Source: UBA2991 sp965221735 (lineage in GTDB: Bacteria; Chloroflexota; Dehalococcoidia; Tepidiformales; Tepidiformaceae). Taken from it: a stretch of 64,000 nucleotides of DNA. The stretch lies in assembly GCA_965221735.1 (NCBI GenBank), contig OZ244910.1:2232001-2296000 (forward strand), in the 5' to 3' direction. Shown piece after piece: positions 8,591 through 17,836 of the stretch. A program made the translations under genes and the position numbers. Each line of letters begins with the position of its first letter. The first letter of the stretch is position 1. The notes below the pieces were generated by a model that was given only the letters and a program-made list of their open reading frames with translations, made no database searches and was not told the origin of the DNA.

Positions 8591-8596
8591 GTTATA
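8591..8596 (-). promoter_or_regulatory. Candidate -10 element (TATAAC) for the metal-binding peptide gene
   Basis: On the minus strand TATAAC, preceded by TG, ends 33 bases before the ATG at 8557, leaving a 5' UTR of roughly 25-30 nt with an AGGAG site. I see no convincing -35. Confidence 0.35.
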
Positions 8597-8605
8597 CACC
8601 AGCAC

Positions 8606-9031
8606 GGCAGGACGACTTGAGAGGAAGTCTCTTTCCGAATTTGGGGCCCGGTCGAAGTCATCCAGGCTTCATGGCCCGGGGGTGGAGACGCTCTCCACAA
8701 GCGAGCGGACGGAAGGGCCGGAGACCGGCGCGAACCGGCAGATGCGGCGATAACATGAGAGTGGCATCGGGCGGGGTGGTGTATACTCCGCCGCCGCGGA
8801 CCGCAGGTAACTCGTTCTCCCGGCGAGGAGCGCGAGGGGCCAACCGGACCACAGAGAGAGTCGAAACACTGAAGGCTGCGCCGAGCGCCGCCGGGGTGCA
8901 TGGCTCGGTTTGGGTCGGGTGCGGAGAGTTGCAGAATCGCTCCGCGGCGCTCGCGAGAGGGAGACGCCACGACCTACAGGTCGTAGACTCCACGATTACG
9001 AGTTGAAAGCACGGTTGAGGAGACGGACCAC
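8606..9031. other. 426-bp intergenic region between divergent metal and partner-switch units
   Basis: No gene is supported here. It holds a perfect 7-bp hairpin (GTGGAGA/TCTCCAC, 8682-8698), a TATACT at 8782-8787 that may be a -10 for a distal plus-strand promoter, and the palindrome and TAGACT described separately close to the STAS gene. A ribosome binding site GAGGAG lies at 9017-9022. Confidence 0.5.
8970..8989 (+). promoter_or_regulatory. Palindrome abutting a candidate -10 upstream of the STAS gene
   Basis: CGACCTACAGGTCG (8970-8983) is a perfect inverted repeat with a 2-bp centre, directly followed by TAGACT (8984-8989), a plausible -10. Transcription would start near 8996, about 36 bases before the ATG at 9032. 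A protein bound to the palindrome would sit in the promoter spacer. No clear -35 is visible. Confidence 0.4.
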
Positions 9032-9370
9032 ATGGCAATCAGCGCCGAACGGGAAGGCGGCACCGTCGTAGCCAAGGCCGATGGGCGAATCGATGGCTCC
9101 AATGCCAGCGAGTTCCAGGCGGACCTGCAAGCGGTGATCGAGGACAGCGACCAGGCGCTCATCCTGGACTTCGAAAGCGTCTCCTACATCAGCAGCGCCG
9201 GCCTGCGGGTCTTGCTGCTCACGGCGAAGACCCTGGAAGGGAACGGGGCAAAGCTTGCGCTGTGCTCCCTCTCGGAGCCGATTCGCGAGGTGTTCCGCAT
9301 CAGCGGGTTCGACAACATCATCCCGATCCACGATTCCCAGGCCGAGGCAGCGGCAGCCATCAGCGGCTAG
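9032..9370 (+). CDS. STAS-domain anti-sigma factor antagonist (RsbV/SpoIIAA type)
   Basis: A 112-residue single STAS domain. The phosphorylatable serine lies in SYISSAGLR (Ser54/Ser55). In partner switching, the unphosphorylated antagonist binds the HATPase-type anti-sigma kinase and frees its target; phosphorylation releases it. It is the first gene of a five-gene plus-strand unit that also encodes the matching phosphatase (9419) and kinase (10571), so the full switch is present. Promoter candidate at 8970-8989. Confidence 0.9.
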   Translation: MAISAEREGGTVVAKADGRIDGSNASEFQADLQAVIEDSDQALILDFESVSYISSAGLRVLLLTAKTLEGNGAKLALCSLSEPIREVFRISGFDNIIPIHDSQAEAAAAISG

Positions 9371-9418
9371 CCCGCACCGACAACCGGAAGTGAGGGCTCG
9401 CCGAGGCGCACGCTGTCG

Positions 9419-10567
9419 ATGACGTACAAGATTCTCGTAGTCGACGACGAACCCGATCTCGAACCGCTGGTCTTGCAGCGGATGCGCCGGCATATCCGTC
9501 GCGGGCGCTACGAATTTGTCTTCGCGCACAACGGCATCGAGGCCCTTGAGGAGCTCCAGGCCGACCCGACCATCGACATGGTCGTCTCGGACATCAACAT
9601 GCCGCGCATGGACGGCCTGACGCTGCTGGAGCAGATCCCGAACGTAAGTCCCGACATCCGCGCGATCATCGTCTCCGCCTACGGCGACATGGAGAACATC
9701 CGCACGGCCATGAACCGGGGCGCCTTCGACTTCGTGACGAAGCCGGTGGACTTCGACGACCTGCAGTTCACGATCGACCGCACGCTGGAGCACATCGAGC
9801 AGTGGCGGGAGGCGCTCAGCACCCGCGACAAGCTGGTGGCGCTGCAGAACGAGCTGGACGTCGCCAGCAAGATGCAGCAGTCAATCCTGCCGACGGCGTT
9901 CCCGAGCGGCCCCTCCTACAAGATCTTCGGCACGATGCACCCGGCGAAGGATGTCGGAGGGGACTTCTTCGACGTCGTCCGGCTGGCAGACGAGAAGGTC
10001 GGACTGGCGATCGCCGACGTTTCGGACAAGGGCGTGCCGGCGGCCCTCTTCATGATGTCGAGCCGCACGCTGCTCAAGGGTTCGGCAATCGGAACCGAAG
10101 CGCCGGGCGATGTCCTGACGGAGGTCAACAACCTCCTGAACGAGGACGAAACGACCGGCATGTTCGTGACCATGCTGTACGCGGTGTACGACCCGGCAAC
10201 GGGCGTGTTTACGTATGCGAGCGGTGGTCACGATCCGCCCCTCGTGGTTCGCGCCGACGGGAGTTCGGAGCTGAAGCCGCTGACGGGCGGCATTGCCCTG
10301 GGAGTTCTGGGAGGCTTCGAATACCGGCAGGACTCGTTCCAGCTGGAGCCAGGTGACACCGTTTGCCTCTATACGGACGGCGTGACCGAGGCGACGAATC
10401 AGCAGGGCGAGCTCATGGGGATTGAGGGGATCCAGGAGTTGTTCGCCTCCGCGCCTCCCGCGGGCGCGGAGCAGTCCTGCATGGGCATGCTGAACAGGGT
10501 GTTGGAGTACACAGGCGAAGCCCCCCAACACGACGACATTACCTGCCTGACACTCCACCGGGATTGA
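9419..10567 (+). CDS. Response regulator with PP2C/SpoIIE phosphatase output (RsbU-like)
   Basis: A 382-residue protein. Residues 1-125 are a receiver domain with acidic pocket Asp9/Asp10, phospho-acceptor Asp58 (VVSDINMP) and Lys108 (FVTKPVDF). A coiled-coil linker follows (about 125-165), then a PP2C-type SpoIIE domain with metal-binding DVGGDFFD and IADVSDKG. It is expected to dephosphorylate the STAS protein when its receiver is phosphorylated. The histidine kinase at 12252 in the same unit is the natural donor. It ends 3 bp before the HATPase gene. Confidence 0.93.
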   Translation: MTYKILVVDDEPDLEPLVLQRMRRHIRRGRYEFVFAHNGIEALEELQADPTIDMVVSDINMPRMDGLTLLEQIPNVSPDIRAIIVSAYGDMENIRTAMNRGAFDFVTKPVDFDDLQFTIDRTLEHIEQWREALSTRDKLVALQNELDVASKMQQSILPTAFPSGPSYKIFGTMHPAKDVGGDFFDVVRLADEKVGLAIADVSDKGVPAALFMMSSRTLLKGSAIGTEAPGDVLTEVNNLLNEDETTGMFVTMLYAVYDPATGVFTYASGGHDPPLVVRADGSSELKPLTGGIALGVLGGFEYRQDSFQLEPGDTVCLYTDGVTEATNQQGELMGIEGIQELFASAPPAGAEQSCMGMLNRVLEYTGEAPQHDDITCLTLHRD

Positions 10568-10570
10568 GCA

Positions 10571-10990
10571 ATGGGCGCCACGCTCTCCATGGCGATCACG
10601 ACGACCCGCGATGAGCTTGAGCGCATCGCGGGGGCGATCGAGGAGCTGGGGCAGCAGGACGACTGGCCGGACGACCTCGTCTTCCGGGTGAACCTCGTGC
10701 TGGAGGAGCTGATCCTCAACATCATGGATTACGGGGCGGAGGGCGGCGACCCCGATATCTCCCTTGAGATCGAGTCGGAGAGTGACTCCATCACGATCGA
10801 CCTCAGTGACAGCGGCCGGCCCTTCGACCCCTTGACCGAGGCGCCCGAGCCAGACCTGACGGCGGCGGTGGGGGAGAGGCGCGTGGGGGGTCTGGGCGTC
10901 CATCTGACGAAGACGTTGATGGACGACGTGCGCTACTCACACGAGGACGGCAGGAACCGCCTGAGCATCGTCACGCGCAAGGTGCGATGA
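10571..10990 (+). CDS. Anti-sigma factor / serine kinase, HATPase domain (RsbW/SpoIIAB type)
   Basis: A 139-residue GHKL ATPase. The N-box is NLVLEELILNIMDYG; ADP-contacting DSGRPFDP and the glycine lid RRVGGLGVHL follow. It should phosphorylate the STAS antagonist and, when free, bind its target. No sigma factor gene is in the window, so the target is unknown. Its stop overlaps the next start by 4 bp, so it is translationally coupled to the lipoprotein gene. Confidence 0.9.
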   Translation: MGATLSMAITTTRDELERIAGAIEELGQQDDWPDDLVFRVNLVLEELILNIMDYGAEGGDPDISLEIESESDSITIDLSDSGRPFDPLTEAPEPDLTAAVGERRVGGLGVHLTKTLMDDVRYSHEDGRNRLSIVTRKVR

Positions 10991-12267
10991 GGCGACCGCG
11001 GTTCGTACGCGTCGCCTGGCTGGCAGGCGCCTGTTCTCTTCTCATCGCGTCTCTCCTGGCGCTTGGCTGCTCGGGAGGCGGGGGCGGCGGCGGGGCGACG
11101 GCAACGGCCACGGCCGCAGCCACGGAAGCGGTCGATACGGGCCCGGCGGGCGTGTTCGACGACCGGGTGCTGTTCGGGCAATCGGCGGCGTTCAGCGGAC
11201 CCGCGCAAGAGCTCGGCAAGAACATGCGGCTCGGGATCGAAGCGGCCTTCCACGAAGCCAACGAGAACGGCGGCGTCCACGGCCGGCGGCTCGAACTCAC
11301 GTCCATGGACGATTCCTACGAGCCGGAGGCGGCGATCGCCAACACACAGAGCTTGATCGGGGAGGGGGTCTTCGCCCTGATCGGGGCGGTAGGCACGCCG
11401 ACGTCCCGTTCCGCCACGCCAATCGCGGCGGCGGCAGGCGTGCCCTACATCGCGCCCTTTACGGGCGCGGGGTTCCTGCGCGACCCGGAGTGGGAGAACA
11501 TCATCAACCTGCGGGCCTCCTACGCGCAGGAGACCGAGGAGATGGTGGAACGGCTGACGGTGGACCTGGGCGTCGAGCGGATCGCGATCCTGTACCAGGA
11601 CGACTCGTACGGGCGCAGCGGCTACGACGGCGTGCAGCAGGCGCTGGAGCGGCGGGGCAGCGAAGCGGTGGCGGTGGGGCGCTACACGCGCAACACCTCG
11701 GCGGTGAAGGCGGCAGTGCTGGACATCCAGGAAGGGAACCCCGAGGCGGTCATCATGATCGGCGCGTACCAGCCGATGGCGGAGTTCATCAAGTGGTCCC
11801 GCATCCTCGGGGTCGACTCCCTGTTCCTGAACGTTTCGTTTGTCGGCAGCACGGCGCTGGCGCAGGAGCTGGGAGCCGACGGCGTGGGCGTGCTGGTCAC
11901 ACAGGTCGTGCCCTTCCCGGAGGACGACTCGCTGGCCGTGGTGGCGGCCTACCACCGCGCGCTGGCGGCCTATGCGCCGGATGCCTCCCCCGGTTTCGTC
12001 TCGCTTGAGGGCTATCTGGCGGGGCGCCTGGCGATTGCGGGACTGGAGAAGTGCGGCCGCGATCTGGACCAGGCGTGCTTCCTCTCCGCGCTGCGCGGGT
12101 CGGCGGCTCTGGACATCGAAGGATTCGCGCTGCAGTACGGGGCAGATGACAACCAGGGGTCGGACAAGGTATTCCTGACAGTCATCGGCCCCGGCGAGCA
12201 GTACCATGCCATTGAATCACTGCGCGAGATCGAGGCACTGCGAGAGACAGAGTGGTTGAACGACTAA
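10987..12267 (+). CDS. LivJ-like periplasmic-binding lipoprotein in a signalling operon
   Basis: A 426-residue lipoprotein. Signal peptide and lipobox end near LLALGCSGGG, then a poly-Gly/Thr-Ala linker, then a type I periplasmic-binding fold of the branched-chain amino acid family (RVLFGQSAAFSGPAQELG, YQDDSYGRSGY). No permease or ATPase adjoins it. Its start overlaps the anti-sigma gene and its end overlaps the histidine kinase gene by 16 bases, so it probably senses rather than transports, presenting a ligand to the kinase outside the membrane. Transport with distant permeases cannot be excluded. Confidence 0.85.
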   Translation: MRRPRFVRVAWLAGACSLLIASLLALGCSGGGGGGGATATATAAATEAVDTGPAGVFDDRVLFGQSAAFSGPAQELGKNMRLGIEAAFHEANENGGVHGRRLELTSMDDSYEPEAAIANTQSLIGEGVFALIGAVGTPTSRSATPIAAAAGVPYIAPFTGAGFLRDPEWENIINLRASYAQETEEMVERLTVDLGVERIAILYQDDSYGRSGYDGVQQALERRGSEAVAVGRYTRNTSAVKAAVLDIQEGNPEAVIMIGAYQPMAEFIKWSRILGVDSLFLNVSFVGSTALAQELGADGVGVLVTQVVPFPEDDSLAVVAAYHRALAAYAPDASPGFVSLEGYLAGRLAIAGLEKCGRDLDQACFLSALRGSAALDIEGFALQYGADDNQGSDKVFLTVIGPGEQYHAIESLREIEALRETEWLND

Positions 12268-14438
12268 AGCGCATCCTGGACAGCCGGTTCCGTATCTCCA
12301 CACAGCTCTACCTCGCTGTCGGGGGAGCGGTGGTGCTCACGCTGGCAGCGAGTTTCGTGGGCTGGTTCTCCTTCGACCGGATGGGGACGGTGCAGAACCG
12401 CGTGAACGAGGGCAGCGTGCCCGAGCTGGCGGCATCGTCGGGCGTGCTGCAGTACAGCGGGGTGCTGGTGGCGGCGGCGCCGAACCTGACGGCGGCGGGA
12501 ACACCGGATGAGTTCACGCAAGTCGTGGCGAACATCGACGAGGCCTACGCGGGGTTCGAGGGGCAGCTGGCAACCCTCGAGGCGCAGAAGGGGACCGACC
12601 AGGAGCGCGTGGGACGCATCCGGATGCTGGCCGACACGCTCATCTCGAACATCGAGGCGCTCAGGAGCGAGACATCGGGCGTGTTCGAGCTGCGTGATCG
12701 GCTGGGGGAACTCCAGGAAGAGCTGACCCAGGTGCGCTTCGAACTGGATGACCTGCTGGCGCCGGCACTCGACGACCAGCTCTTCTTCATCCTGACCGGA
12801 TACCCCGACATCAACGAGGCGGCGGCGCCGCGCTCGCAGCACTTCACGGAGCAGGAGATCGTCCGCTACCGGCGGCTGAGCGAGCTGCAGGGGGACGTGA
12901 ACATCGCGACGGAACTCCTAGCGAACGCTTTCACCCTGTCGGACGCCTCCCTGATCGAGCCGCTGCGGGAGCGGTTCGAGGCGGCGAACAACCGCATCGA
13001 GCGGAACCTGGGGACGCAGGCAGGGACAGACTTCCACGAAGCGGCCAGCCCGACGTTCGACCGGCTGTTGGCGCTGGGACAGGGCGAGGAGAGCGTCTTT
13101 GGCCTCTTCGAGCAGGAGCTGCGGATCCAGGCACGCCAGAGCGAGCTGCTCGCGAGCAACCGCGACCTCTCGATCAACGTGGTGGCCGAGGTGGACGGGC
13201 TGGTAATGGCGGCGCAGGCAAGCGCGGAAGAGGCCACGGAAGCGTCCTCATCGGCGATTTTCACCGGGCGGACGTTGCTGCTCGTCATCAGCGCGGTGAG
13301 CGTCACCGGGGCGGTGCTCATCATCTGGCTCTACCTGGGCAGGATCCTGCTGCGGCGACTGAACGCGCTCTCGGACTGGATGCGGCGGATGGCTGGCGGG
13401 GACATTGAGACCGGCATCGAGATGGAGGGCAGGGACGAGGTCGCGGACATGGCGGCCGCGCTCGAAGTGTTCCGGCGGCACGCGCTCGAGGTCCAGCGGC
13501 TGAACCTGGTGGAGGAGCTCGCGAACGAGCTGCAGGACAAGAATGTGGAGCTGGAGAGCACGCTGGGTGAGCTGAACAAGGCCCAGGACCAGATCGTGAT
13601 GCGAGAGAAGCTGGCGGCGCTGGGTGAGCTGACGGCGGGCGTGGCGCATGAGATCCGGAACCCGCTGAACTTCGTCAACAACTTCTCCGAGGTCTCGGGC
13701 GAGCTCCTGACAGAGCTGCAGGAAGCGCTGGAGGAGGATGGCGCGGAGTTGAGCGAGGAGACGCAGTCCTATATCGAGGAGATTACGGGAGACCTGACGG
13801 ACAACCTCGAGCGGATCCAGTCGCACGGACAGCGGGCGAACCGCATCGTCGAGAACATGCTGCGCATGGGGCGGGGCTCCGGGGAGTGGCAGATGGCCGA
13901 TATCAACGGGCTGCTCGATGAGCACGCGCGGCTGGCCTACCACAGTGCGCGGGCAACCGACTCGGAATTCCAGCTAGACCTCAAGGACGATTACGACCCG
14001 AATACGGGCGAGATGGAAGTCATCCCCCAGGACCTGGGCCGCGTCTTCCTCAACATGGTGAGCAATGCGTGCTACGCGACGAACGAGCGGCGCGCGGCGA
14101 CTCCGGGAGCGGATGTGGTCGGCGGGCCCTACACGCCGACGATCTGGCTGAGCACGAAGCGCATGGAGGACCACGTCGAAGTTCGGATCAAGGACAACGG
14201 CACGGGCATGCCGCCGGAAGTCGTCGAGAAGATCTTCAACCCGTTCTTCACGACGAAGCCGACGGATCAGGGCACGGGGCTGGGGCTGTCGCTCTCAAGC
14301 GACATCGTGCGGCGGCACGGCGGCACCATCCGGGTCGACTCGGTGCCGGGTGAGCACACGGAGATGATCATCGAACTGCCGCTGGAGCGGCCAGCCGAGA
14401 CCACAGCCACCGCGGAAGAGGTTCCGGCCCCGGGTTAG
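12252..14438 (+). CDS. Membrane sensor histidine kinase
   Basis: A 728-residue kinase with a GTG start inside the lipoprotein gene. TM1 is at about residues 20-42, a large extracytoplasmic helical sensor spans about 43-335, TM2 about 337-360 and a HAMP domain follows (LLRRLNALSDWMRRMAGGD). A coiled coil leads to the H-box with phospho-acceptor His466 (GVAHEIRNPLNF). The C-terminal ATPase has NGTGMPP, FFTTKPTDQGTGLGL. It presumably phosphorylates the receiver-phosphatase at 9419, linking ligand sensing through the lipoprotein to partner switching. Pathway order is inference from gene order. Confidence 0.92.
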   Translation: MVERLKRILDSRFRISTQLYLAVGGAVVLTLAASFVGWFSFDRMGTVQNRVNEGSVPELAASSGVLQYSGVLVAAAPNLTAAGTPDEFTQVVANIDEAYAGFEGQLATLEAQKGTDQERVGRIRMLADTLISNIEALRSETSGVFELRDRLGELQEELTQVRFELDDLLAPALDDQLFFILTGYPDINEAAAPRSQHFTEQEIVRYRRLSELQGDVNIATELLANAFTLSDASLIEPLRERFEAANNRIERNLGTQAGTDFHEAASPTFDRLLALGQGEESVFGLFEQELRIQARQSELLASNRDLSINVVAEVDGLVMAAQASAEEATEASSSAIFTGRTLLLVISAVSVTGAVLIIWLYLGRILLRRLNALSDWMRRMAGGDIETGIEMEGRDEVADMAAALEVFRRHALEVQRLNLVEELANELQDKNVELESTLGELNKAQDQIVMREKLAALGELTAGVAHEIRNPLNFVNNFSEVSGELLTELQEALEEDGAELSEETQSYIEEITGDLTDNLERIQSHGQRANRIVENMLRMGRGSGEWQMADINGLLDEHARLAYHSARATDSEFQLDLKDDYDPNTGEMEVIPQDLGRVFLNMVSNACYATNERRAATPGADVVGGPYTPTIWLSTKRMEDHVEVRIKDNGTGMPPEVVEKIFNPFFTTKPTDQGTGLGLSLSSDIVRRHGGTIRVDSVPGEHTEMIIELPLERPAETTATAEEVPAPG

Positions 14439-14562
14439 CCGTTCACGACTACCCGGTCTCGAATTCACCCGCGAGCGCGGCCAGGGTGACAACCACGCCG
14501 CCATGCTCAGTCATCGCACGGGCAAAGCCTGACGGCGACGCGTGCACTGCCGCCCCGCGGCA

Positions 14563-14700
14563 TCAGTCGCGGTGACCCCTGTCCCGATCTTGCCGGATGA
14601 GCACCTCGGCGGGCGTCTGGCGAGTACCCGTGAAACGAGCCCGCAATCGCGAGGCCAGCAGACGGAAAGCCTCCAGCCTGTGCAGGTTGACAGGCACCAC
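14563..14700 (-). CDS. Possible 45-residue basic small protein
   Basis: A short minus-strand frame starts at GTG 14700, preceded by GGGAGG at good spacing, and ends at TGA 14563-14565. The product begins MVPVNLHRLEAFRLLASR and is Arg-rich and helical in appearance. It lies in the 372-bp gap between the histidine kinase and flotillin genes, downstream of the flotillin terminator hairpin. Support is the ribosome binding site only; I recognise no family. Confidence 0.35.
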   Translation of the reverse strand: MVPVNLHRLEAFRLLASRLRARFTGTRQTPAEVLIRQDRDRGHRD

Positions 14701-14760
14701 GGCTACCTCCCATCAAGTGCTATGCGAGTCATGGGCTCTCGGTTGCGAGCCCCGGGAAAC

Positions 14761-14792
14761 GGGGCGATGGGTCACGGAAGACCCACCGCCCC
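14761..14792 (-). terminator. Terminator-like hairpin after the flotillin gene
   Basis: GGGGCGATGGGTC pairs with GACCCACCGCCCC around a 6-base loop, 13 bp with one A/C mismatch. On the minus strand it starts about 18 bases past the flotillin stop and is followed by a weak T tract (GTTTCCC). The rest of 14439-14810 holds only the small ORF above. Confidence 0.55.
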
Positions 14793-14810
14793 GCGTGCTG
14801 GGCCTGCCAG

Positions 14811-16277
14811 CTAGGCGGGTGACTCCTCGCTTGAGTCACCCTCGTCGGAGGCTTCCGCCTCTGCCGGCGCCGCGGCCTCGACCGCCTGAGCAGCCTGGGC
14901 CGCGCCGGCGGCGCCATCGGTGGTGGCGACGCGCGGGAGGTTCTTGAGCGTCCCGAGGATGTCGATGCCGGTGAGGCTCTCGACAAGATCGGGGAGCTGC
15001 GAAACCACCTTGGTCACGTCGTTGGTGAGCTTGCTGGCCCCCATGGAGCCGTTTTCGCCACCGCTGATCATGACGATGCGATCGGTCTGCGCGAGCGGCT
15101 GGGCGACGGACGACGCGACATCGGGCAGGGACTCCAGCAGCGTGTCGATCATCGCCGCCTGGCCGTACTCCTTCCAGGCGTCGGCCTTCATGCGCATGGC
15201 CTCGGCCTCGGCCAGGCCCTGGGCGCGGATGGCGTCGGCCTCGGCCTCGCCCCGGGCGCGAATGGCGTTGGCTTCGCCGGAGCCGTTGAGGGTGAGCGAC
15301 TCGGCCGCCGCCTCGGCGCCGGCCACGACCTGCGCCTTCTCGCCGGCGGCGATGGTCTCAAGGCGATAGCGCTCCGCCTCGGCAGGGCGCTTGATGTTGG
15401 CCTCGAGCTCGCGCTCGCGGCGCAGGATCTCCTGCTGCTCGATCTCGATCTGCTTGGTTCGCTCGACGACCTCGATCTGGACTTCCTGCTCGCGGATCTC
15501 CTGGCGGGTGGTCGCCTCCTGGAGGGCGTAGGCGAGCTCGGCCTCGGCCTGTCGGGCGTTGGTCTCCTGCTGATACCTGGCCTGCTCAACCTTGAAGTCG
15601 CGCTCGGCCTCGGCGATGCGGGTGTCGGCGTCGTACCTGGCAGTCTCCTGGTCGCGGTTGGCCTGCGCTTCCACGACCCTGGCATCGCGTTCGGCCTCAG
15701 CGCGCCTGATGGCGGCGTCGCGCTGGGCTTCCGCCTCGCCGATCTCGGCGTCGCGGGTGACCTCGGCGGTGCGCTTCCTGCCGAGGGCATCGAGGTAGCC
15801 CTGGTCGTCGCGGATGTCGCGGATGGTGAAGCTGATGATCTCCAGGCCCATGTTCGCCATGTGGGGCTCGGCGACCTCGCTGACGCTCGCGGCGAAGGAC
15901 TCACGGTCCTGGTAGATCTCCTCGACCGTCATCGTGCCGAGGATGGCGCGCTGGGCGCCCTCAAGGGTCTGGAGGGCGACCTCGGCGATCTCGCGCTCGG
16001 GCTTGCCCACGAACTGCTGGGCGGCGGTACGGATGGCTTCCTCGGCGCGCGCGACCTTGACCTGGGCGACGCCATCGACGGTCACGGCGACACCCTCCTT
16101 GGTGTAGACCTTGGCGGTCTCGATGGCGAGGGTCATGACCTCGAGGGAGAGCATCTGAGCCCGGAAGAAGATAGGTATAACGATGACCCTGCCGCCGACG
16201 GTGATCTTCGGCCGGGATCCGCCACCTGACCTGATCAACGCCTCGTTCGGGCCTGCTACTCGGATAATTGGCGCCAT
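14811..16277 (-). CDS. Flotillin-like SPFH protein
   Basis: A 488-residue flotillin/FloT-YqiK homologue. The N-terminal SPFH/band 7 domain spans roughly residues 20-200 (VYTKEGVAVTVDGVAQVKV). A long coiled coil of EA-rich heptads follows (about 200-400), then the flotillin C-terminal region and an acidic Ala/Glu tail. Flotillins form membrane scaffolds that organise protein complexes in ordered lipid domains. It starts 3 bp after the stop of the NfeD gene; the NfeD-flotillin pair is a widely conserved operon, with the OB domain of NfeD thought to work with flotillin. Confidence 0.93.
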   Translation of the reverse strand: MAPIIRVAGPNEALIRSGGGSRPKITVGGRVIVIPIFFRAQMLSLEVMTLAIETAKVYTKEGVAVTVDGVAQVKVARAEEAIRTAAQQFVGKPEREIAEVALQTLEGAQRAILGTMTVEEIYQDRESFAASVSEVAEPHMANMGLEIISFTIRDIRDDQGYLDALGRKRTAEVTRDAEIGEAEAQRDAAIRRAEAERDARVVEAQANRDQETARYDADTRIAEAERDFKVEQARYQQETNARQAEAELAYALQEATTRQEIREQEVQIEVVERTKQIEIEQQEILRRERELEANIKRPAEAERYRLETIAAGEKAQVVAGAEAAAESLTLNGSGEANAIRARGEAEADAIRAQGLAEAEAMRMKADAWKEYGQAAMIDTLLESLPDVASSVAQPLAQTDRIVMISGGENGSMGASKLTNDVTKVVSQLPDLVESLTGIDILGTLKNLPRVATTDGAAGAAQAAQAVEAAAPAEAEASDEGDSSEESPA

Positions 16278-16280
16278 GAA

Positions 16281-17696
16281 CTACCTCCTAAACGCCTTTT
16301 TCAGTCGTTCGGCGAACGCGGAGAGGGGCCGACGCGCCCGCTGGCCTCTCGGCGCGGGCCCGCTGGACACCTTGAGCGTCCTGCCACTGTAGACGGCAAC
16401 GACGTGAACGTTCGCACCGGCGCGAACTCGTTGCCCCTCTTCCATAGTAGCCGACCACTCACGGTCCCTGGCAAGCACTTTGCCGGTCGGATTGAGGTCG
16501 GAGATGGCCACGGCGGGTGTTCCGACGAGGTCGCCGTCGAGGGAACCGAAGGCGTCGGAGCTCCCGCCGCCACGCACAAGGTAGTAGAACGCGAGCACCG
16601 TACTGCCCACGACGATGCCCATCACGACGATGAGCCAGAGGCTGATGTCGACGGTCAGGTCGAGGGGGTTCGACGACCCGAAGAAGCCTCCGAAGAGCAG
16701 GAGCGCGCCCACCAGGAAGCTCACAAACCCACCGGCACCGAAGACGCCGATGCCCGGAGCCTCCATCTCGAAGTAGAAGAGGCCCATGGCGAAGAGGATG
16801 AGGCCGACGCCAACCCAGTTGACGGGGAGCTGGCCGAAGGCCACGAAGGCGAGCGCCAGCATGATGACGCCGATGATTCCGGGGCCGAATCCCGGGATCA
16901 GGAACTCGATCATGAGCGCGAGGCTGCCGAGCGATATCAGGGTGAAGGCGATGTTCGGGTCGGCGATGACGGCCAGGAAACGCTCCAGGAAGCTCGTGTT
17001 GATGTCGCGCACGGAGACGCCCTCGGTGTTCACGACGACGGGGCCGGCGGCGGTCTGGGCGGTACGGCCGTCGACCTGGGCCAGCAAGTCCTCGAGGTCG
17101 GGAGCGATGAAGTCGATGATGCCGAGGTCGAGGGCTTCGGTGGCCGAATAGGCCCTGGCGTGGGTCACGGTGGCCTCGAGGGCCTCGGCGTTGCGGTCGC
17201 GCTGCTCCGAGATCGCCCGGATGAAGGCGCGGGTGTCCTCAATCACCTTGCGCTCGAGGGTCGAGGGAAGATCCTCACCCGAGCCACTGACGGGCGAGGC
17301 GGCGCCGATGTTGGTCGTCGGCTCCATGACGGCGAAGTTGGCGGCAGCGGTGATGAACGTGCCAGCGGAGGCGGCCTGCGCTCCCGAGGGAGTGACGTAG
17401 ACGGCGACCGGGGAGCGGGACTCGAGGATTGCCGCGACCATGTCGCGGGTGGAGTCGAGGCGGCCGCCGGGGGTATCGAGCTCGACGACGATGAGGACCG
17501 CCTCGTCGCCCTCCGCCTTGCCGATGGCGCGCGAGAGGTAGCGGGAGCTGATCGCGTCGATAGCCCCGTCTATGCTCACGACGCCGATGTAGTCGCCCCT
17601 GGCCTGGGTTGGCGCCGGCCACTGCGAGAGCAGCAGGGAAGCCATGCCGAGGGCCAACAGGATCGCGCCGAACGCGCGCAACCGGTACCTGGCCAT
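16281..17696 (-). CDS. nfeD: NfeD family membrane serine protease (ClpP-class domain plus OB fold)
   Basis: A 471-residue long-form NfeD. Signal/TM at about residues 8-28, then a ClpP/SppA-like serine protease domain (VVELDTPGGRLDSTRDM; nucleophile Ser in AASAGTFI), then four or five transmembrane helices (about 245-385), then a short soluble OB-like domain (LVGTPAVAISDLNPTGKV). The family cleaves stomatin/flotillin-type substrates or assists their assembly. It is the first gene of the NfeD-flotillin unit, divergent from the LivH gene with about 140 bp between. Confidence 0.92.
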   Translation of the reverse strand: MARYRLRAFGAILLALGMASLLLSQWPAPTQARGDYIGVVSIDGAIDAISSRYLSRAIGKAEGDEAVLIVVELDTPGGRLDSTRDMVAAILESRSPVAVYVTPSGAQAASAGTFITAAANFAVMEPTTNIGAASPVSGSGEDLPSTLERKVIEDTRAFIRAISEQRDRNAEALEATVTHARAYSATEALDLGIIDFIAPDLEDLLAQVDGRTAQTAAGPVVVNTEGVSVRDINTSFLERFLAVIADPNIAFTLISLGSLALMIEFLIPGFGPGIIGVIMLALAFVAFGQLPVNWVGVGLILFAMGLFYFEMEAPGIGVFGAGGFVSFLVGALLLFGGFFGSSNPLDLTVDISLWLIVVMGIVVGSTVLAFYYLVRGGGSSDAFGSLDGDLVGTPAVAISDLNPTGKVLARDREWSATMEEGQRVRAGANVHVVAVYSGRTLKVSSGPAPRGQRARRPLSAFAERLKKAFRR

Positions 17697-17836
17697 GCTT
17701 CCATGCTAGCGGGTCGCGAGGGGCAGTTCGCAAGTGCGGGTAGTGGGATGCGGGAACGTAGGCAGCCTCACGGCCCGAGGCGCCGACCGTCCACCTATAC
17801 TTGGCCTCCCAGGCCAGCTATCGGAAGGGGTGCGCC

